This document shows, piece by piece, positions 1 to 5,406 of a stretch of DNA of 5,406 nucleotides; within the stretch, counting starts at the first letter, position 1; each line of letters starts with the position of its first letter. The stretch comes from Chromatiales bacterium (lineage in GTDB: Bacteria; Pseudomonadota; Gammaproteobacteria; Thiohalospirales; Thiohalospiraceae). The translations under genes and the position numbers were made by a program. Location: assembly GCA_026984715.1 (NCBI GenBank), contig JALSRO010000033.1, positions 1 to 5,406 on the forward strand, given 5' to 3'. The notes below the pieces were generated by a model. It ran no database searches. It saw only the letters and a program-made list of their open reading frames with translations, and had not been told where the DNA came from.

Positions 1-1031
1 TCTCCATCATCGCCAACGTGGGAACGCTGGTAACACCGATCACCGCGGACGATGTTGCCAATGGGGCGCCGGTCCCCGCCCAGCTCTTCTCCCACAACAG
101 CCAGCGCGCACTGTGGATGATGGGCAATGCGAGGAGTATCGAAAAGAGAGGCTGGGCGGCAAGGGCAGGAGATGCGTTCTATCCATCACCAAACCCCTAC
201 TTCAACATCACCGTCGGCGGCAACAACATCATGCAGTCGGGCGGCATCGCAGAAGCACTTCCCTTCAGCGCAGCGGAGGTCTCCCCCGATACCATGACCT
301 ACTACGGTTTCGGCCCGGAGTCGGGTGGCGGCGAACTGGGCAGCGTCTATCAGGAGATCTACCGGCAACAGCAGTCCGCCCGGAACAGGCTCCTCGCCAC
401 CTTCGCCACACGCCGCATGGAGGAGCTCAACCAGCAGGTCACGCTACAAAATCTGTTCGACGGCGTGGAGGAGTTCAGCGGTTTCGGCGGGGGCGTCCAC
501 GAGACCGGAAAGCCCCTCGGAAAACAGCTGGAGCTGGTCGCCAAGATCCTCTCCGTACGCGACAACTTTCCCGGACAGCCACGCCGGCAGATCTTCTTCG
601 TCAACCATCACGGCTGGGACACCCACGACAGCGACAACGAACATCAAGCCGGTTATCTGAGTGAATCTCTCGGCGCATTCCAGGCGGCGCTGGAAAAAAT
701 GGGCATCGCGGATCAGGTAACCACCTTCACCATCTCCGACTTCGGGCGCTCGCTGGGTACCAACGGCGCCGGCACCGATCACGGCTGGGGCGGACACGCC
801 TTTGTGATGGGCGGCGCGGTCCGAGGAGGCGACATCTTCGGCAAAATGCCCGCGCTGCACAGAGACTCTCCCGACGCTTGGTCGAATCGCATGGTCCCAA
901 CCATCTCGATGGAGCAGTATCTGGCGACCATCGTAAGATGGTTTGGCGCCACCGACGACGAACTGAATAAAATATTCCCTAATTTGAACAGCTTTGCAGT
1001 ACGGGATATGGGGTTCATGGAACAAACGTAG
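1..1031 (+). CDS. DUF1501 family protein, C-terminal part (5' end outside window)
   Basis: The reading frame is open from the left edge (first full codon at base 3) to a TAG at 1029-1031, giving about 342 visible residues. A GTG at 18 could be taken as a start, but the codons before it read SIIAN and join smoothly to VGTLV, a conserved stretch inside DUF1501 proteins. The true start, usually preceded by a Tat-type signal peptide in this family, is therefore upstream and unseen. Family hallmarks are visible: LFSHNSQ near the left end, NHHGWDTHD (bases 603-629), the SDFGRS block (about 735-752), and GTDHGWGGH followed by VMGGAVRGG (771-830). DUF1501 proteins are distantly related to the alkaline phosphatase/sulfatase superfamily; most are exported and their substrates are unknown. 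They often sit beside a DUF1800 gene, which would lie to the left here if present. It converges on the tatD cluster. The family call is firm; no reaction can be assigned. Confidence 0.9.
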   Translation, partial: SIIANVGTLVTPITADDVANGAPVPAQLFSHNSQRALWMMGNARSIEKRGWAARAGDAFYPSPNPYFNITVGGNNIMQSGGIAEALPFSAAEVSPDTMTYYGFGPESGGGELGSVYQEIYRQQQSARNRLLATFATRRMEELNQQVTLQNLFDGVEEFSGFGGGVHETGKPLGKQLELVAKILSVRDNFPGQPRRQIFFVNHHGWDTHDSDNEHQAGYLSESLGAFQAALEKMGIADQVTTFTISDFGRSLGTNGAGTDHGWGGHAFVMGGAVRGGDIFGKMPALHRDSPDAWSNRMVPTISMEQYLATIVRWFGATDDELNKIFPNLNSFAVRDMGFMEQT

Positions 1032-1064
1032 CCGCCCCTTTTTCTGCTGGCCGGAGGAACGGCT
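1030..1064 (-). terminator. candidate weak terminator of the pabC-tatD cluster
   Basis: Read on the minus strand, AGCCGTTCC (1064-1056) can pair with GGGGCGGCT (1038-1030). This gives a 9-bp stem with two G-U pairs and a 17-base loop. It starts 17 bases after the tatD stop codon and is followed by ACGTTTGTT, a poor U-tract. In the plus direction the same arms carry two C-A mismatches and no U-run follows, so the structure suits the minus-strand transcript better. The long loop and weak tail keep confidence low. The left arm overlaps the last two bases of the converging DUF1501 stop codon. Confidence 0.3.
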
Positions 1065-1081
1065 CAGACACCGCTTCCCTC

Positions 1082-1873
1082 CTACTCTCCCGGCGATAGG
1101 TGAAACAAACGGCAGAAATTGGTGGTGGTAAGGTGGGCGAAGTCATCCAGCGGCATCTGCCGCAGGCCGGCCAGACAATCGGCCACTCGACGCACATAGG
1201 CAGGCCGGTTGGGTTTTCCCCGGTAGGGAACGGGGGCCAGGTAGGGTGAGTCGGTCTCCACCAGGATGCGATCGTCCGGCACCTGGCGGGCCACCCCGCG
1301 CAGCGCCTCCGCATTGCGGAAGGTGATGATGCCGGAGAAGGAGATAAAGAACCCGAGATCCATGGCGGCGGCCGCCAGCTTCCAATCACCGGTAAAACAG
1401 TGCATTACACCGCCCACCTCTGCAGCATCCTCGTCGCGCATGATCCTAAGGGTATCTTCCGCCGCATCACGGGTATGGATGATCAGTGGTTTTCCGCAGG
1501 ATCTTGCGGCGCGGATATGCAGCCGGAAACGTTCCTGCTGCGGACGCAGATCCCCCTTGCCATGAAAGTAGTCGAGACCGGTCTCGCCAATGGCCACCAC
1601 CCGGGGATCCTGCGCCAGCTCCTCCAGCTCCTCCAGATCGGGTTCCTTCCCATGTTGCTCGTTGGGATGGACACCAACCGATGCCCATACCTGCGGATGG
1701 CTGCGGGCAATGGAGATGACCTCCCGGACATTTTCCATATTGATGGAGACACACAGAAACCTGCCGACCCCGGCGTGGCGCGCCTCTTCCAACAGCCCCT
1801 CGAGGCCATCATGAAAGCTGCCGATATCGAGACGATCCAGGTGGCAGTGGGAATCGGTCAGGGATAGTTGCAT
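1082..1873 (-). CDS. tatD: TatD family metal-dependent hydrolase / DNase (YcfH-like)
   Basis: This 263-residue protein is the length of E. coli YcfH (about 265). It has the TatD TIM-barrel metal-site residues in order: HCH at 9-11, Glu97 in GETGLDY, His133 in IIHTRDA, His158 in MHCFTG and Asp208 in ETDSPYL. Characterised TatD enzymes are cytoplasmic, divalent-metal-dependent 3'-5' exonucleases acting on single-stranded or damaged DNA; the paralogues differ and the exact substrate of this one is inferred. The start is well supported: ATG at 1873-1871 lies 6 bases after GGAGGAA, and the metal-binding HxH follows at once, leaving no room for a later start. It is the last gene of the minus-strand cluster, about 107 bases after pilZ, and converges on the DUF1501 gene. 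Within the TatD family the neighbourhood (holB, pilZ) favours the YcfH branch over the TatD of the tatABCD locus. The symbol tatD is used in the broad sense. Confidence 0.95.
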   Translation of the reverse strand: MQLSLTDSHCHLDRLDIGSFHDGLEGLLEEARHAGVGRFLCVSINMENVREVISIARSHPQVWASVGVHPNEQHGKEPDLEELEELAQDPRVVAIGETGLDYFHGKGDLRPQQERFRLHIRAARSCGKPLIIHTRDAAEDTLRIMRDEDAAEVGGVMHCFTGDWKLAAAAMDLGFFISFSGIITFRNAEALRGVARQVPDDRILVETDSPYLAPVPYRGKPNRPAYVRRVADCLAGLRQMPLDDFAHLTTTNFCRLFHLSPGE

Positions 1874-1879
1874 GGTCGG

Positions 1880-1886
1880 TTCCTCC
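1880..1886 (-). promoter_or_regulatory. Shine-Dalgarno of tatD
   Basis: GGAGGAA on the minus strand, 6 bases before the tatD ATG, is the strongest ribosome binding site in the window. It fits a gene that is separated from its upstream neighbour and cannot rely on overlap with it for translation. Just upstream, CAACC/GGTTG (1904-1900 with 1894-1890) could form a small 5-bp hairpin; I assign it no function. Confidence 0.75.
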
Positions 1887-1980
1887 GTTCAACCGGGCTG
1901 GTTGCCCTTGAGGGGAACACATTTCAGCACATCGGGGCGCAGCAGACAAAATTGTTGCCGGGTTGAATCAAACAGTATGA

Positions 1981-2319
1981 CTACATGGTATAGGTAGGAC
2001 GCTCGCTTTGCAGCGCTCCGGCCAGACAGGTCTCGATCTTGGCGCGTAGATGTTTGCCCTCTAGCTCAAGAAACTGGATCCCGATCCCGGCGGGACGATT
2101 GCCGCTGGCTCCCTCGGGGGTAATCCACACCACGTGCCCGACCACCGGGGCAGTTTCACTCTCATCGGGCAGATTCAGCATGATAAACACCTCATCACCG
2201 AACTGGTGTGGCTTGCTGGTGGCGATGAACAACCCCCCATTGGTGATGAACGGCATGTAACAGGCGTAAAGATGGTTCTTGTCCCTTATGCGTACCGTAT
2301 AGATATTTGACTTGACCAT
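1981..2319 (-). CDS. pilZ: PilZ-type protein of type IV pilus assembly
   Basis: The 112-residue protein resembles Pseudomonas PilZ (about 118 residues) across its length. Recognisable stretches are LYACYMPFITNGGLF (17-31), GDEVFIMLNLPDE (41-53), VVGHVVWITPEGASGNRPAG (59-78) and GIGIQFLE (78-85). In Pseudomonas and Xanthomonas this protein is needed for type IV pilus formation and twitching; in Xanthomonas it bridges the extension ATPase PilB and the c-di-GMP receptor FimX. As in those members, I see no RxxxR motif and no proper D/NxSxxG motif (the region reads TNGGLFI), so direct c-di-GMP binding is unlikely. I chose ATG at 2319, preceded by GAGGAAAAA. A GTG at 2364 would add 15 residues (MGFLRYPANS...) that the known proteins lack. 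It lies between holB and tatD, as in Pseudomonas. No pilus structural genes are in the window. Confidence 0.92.
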   Translation of the reverse strand: MVKSNIYTVRIRDKNHLYACYMPFITNGGLFIATSKPHQFGDEVFIMLNLPDESETAPVVGHVVWITPEGASGNRPAGIGIQFLELEGKHLRAKIETCLAGALQSERPTYTM

Positions 2320-2440
2320 GCAGCTTTTTCCTCGACTGTTAGCAGGATATCGTAAAAAGCCCACCCATTCCCTTTTTCAACCACAGGGAGGGAGAAAAAC
2401 AATTTCCCCTTTTCGTGACCCCAACAATACGTATGCCGGG
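2320..2440. other. holB-pilZ intergenic stretch, no gene seen
   Basis: These roughly 121 bases separate the holB stop from the pilZ ATG, in contrast to the overlaps further upstream. An inverted repeat TGACCC/GGGTCA (2416-2421 and 2438-2443, loop 16) includes the holB stop codon but has no adjacent T-run, so it does not look like a terminator. On the minus strand TTGAAA (2380-2375) and TTTTAC (2357-2352), 17 bases apart, resemble a poor sigma-70 promoter; only the -35 half is good. The stretch is visibly rich in A/T runs compared with the flanking genes. Confidence 0.5.
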
Positions 2441-5071
<2,631 letters not shown>

Positions 5072-5075
<4 letters not shown>

Positions 5076-5406
5076 AGCGAAAATCCGATTCTGATCTGCT
5101 CGATTTTCTGTTGCAGCTCCCGAGTGATTTCTCCAGGGGAACGGTAGCGACGCGCGCCAACGCGGTGTACCGGCCAGATCCCCACAAGGCTGTTGGTGAG
5201 AAACAATTCATCCGCACCCTGCAGATCATCGAGCCGATATTCTCCCTCACGAACGGCCATGCCGAGCTCACGGGCGAGCAGTATCACCCTCTCGCGCATG
5301 ATGCCAGCAACCCCGCAACGGGACAAATCCGGTGTCTGTACCACGCCGTTGCGAACCAGGAACAGGTTGCTCATGGTCCCCTCCACTACCACCCCTTCCG
5401 TGTCCT
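5072..5406 (-). CDS. pabC: aminodeoxychorismate lyase, C-terminal part (5' end outside window)
   Basis: The frame is open to the right edge, and about 110 C-terminal residues are visible of the usual roughly 270. The protein is a fold-type IV PLP enzyme that splits 4-amino-4-deoxychorismate into p-aminobenzoate and pyruvate for folate synthesis. The fragment starts DTEGVVVEGTMSNLF: the Glu in EGTMSNLF is the residue that contacts the PLP ring nitrogen in this fold. Next come QTPDLSRCGVAGIMRER (conserved as TPxLxxxGxxGIMR) and DELFLTNSLVGIWPV, whose N-S-L-x-G-I-x-P-V pattern favours PabC over branched-chain or D-amino-acid aminotransferases. The catalytic lysine would lie upstream, outside the window. 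A GTG at 5392 falls within a conserved stretch and is not the start. Position next to mltG supports the call. Confidence 0.93.

Noticed and set aside
444..1025. 193-residue minus-strand ORF opposite the DUF1501 gene
   Set aside because: The plus-strand frame carries the DUF1501 motifs; the minus frame has none and is a shadow.
2320..2364. GTG-initiated 15-residue extension of pilZ
   Set aside because: The ATG at 2319 has a better ribosome site and gives the family's usual length and start.
2352..2380. Possible sigma-70 promoter for pilZ (TTGAAA, 17 bases, TTTTAC on the minus strand)
   Set aside because: The -10 element matches only 3 of 6 consensus bases, and such matches are common by chance in A/T-rich gaps.

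Overview
This window reads as a chromosomal segment of a fairly GC-rich gammaproteobacterium. Five of its six complete or partial lower-strand genes follow the order well known from Enterobacterales and Pseudomonas (pabC, mltG/yceG, tmk, holB, tatD/ycfH). The sixth, a pilZ-type gene between holB and tatD, points away from E. coli and towards lineages that make type IV pili, such as Pseudomonas, Xanthomonas and many Chromatiales-like groups. The genus cannot be named from this sequence alone.

Layout. Bases 1-1031 (plus strand) hold the 3' part of a gene for a DUF1501 protein; its beginning lies outside the window. It converges on the lower-strand cluster across a gap of only 50 bases, which contains one candidate weak terminator. 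On the minus strand, in order of transcription (right to left), are: the C-terminal part of pabC (cut by the right edge), mltG, tmk, holB, pilZ and tatD. The pabC/mltG and tmk/holB pairs overlap by 4 bases (ATGA), and mltG/tmk overlap by 1 base (TGATG). The holB-pilZ gap is about 121 bases and the pilZ-tatD gap about 107 bases. Neither gap contains another gene or a convincing promoter.

How the genes work together. The cluster is a housekeeping operon. PabC makes p-aminobenzoate for folate. Thymidylate kinase makes dTDP for DNA, and the delta-prime subunit belongs to the replicative clamp loader. MltG sets glycan strand ends in the cell wall, PilZ serves type IV pilus assembly, and TatD is a metal-dependent DNase. 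The link is growth and DNA replication in a broad sense rather than one pathway. The DUF1501 gene is on the opposite strand and is probably functionally separate.

I found no mobile element, CRISPR array, RNA gene or toxin/defence system. The long ORFs antisense to mltG, tmk and the DUF1501 gene look like GC-rich shadows. The window is mostly ordinary core genome, and the findings are scored accordingly.
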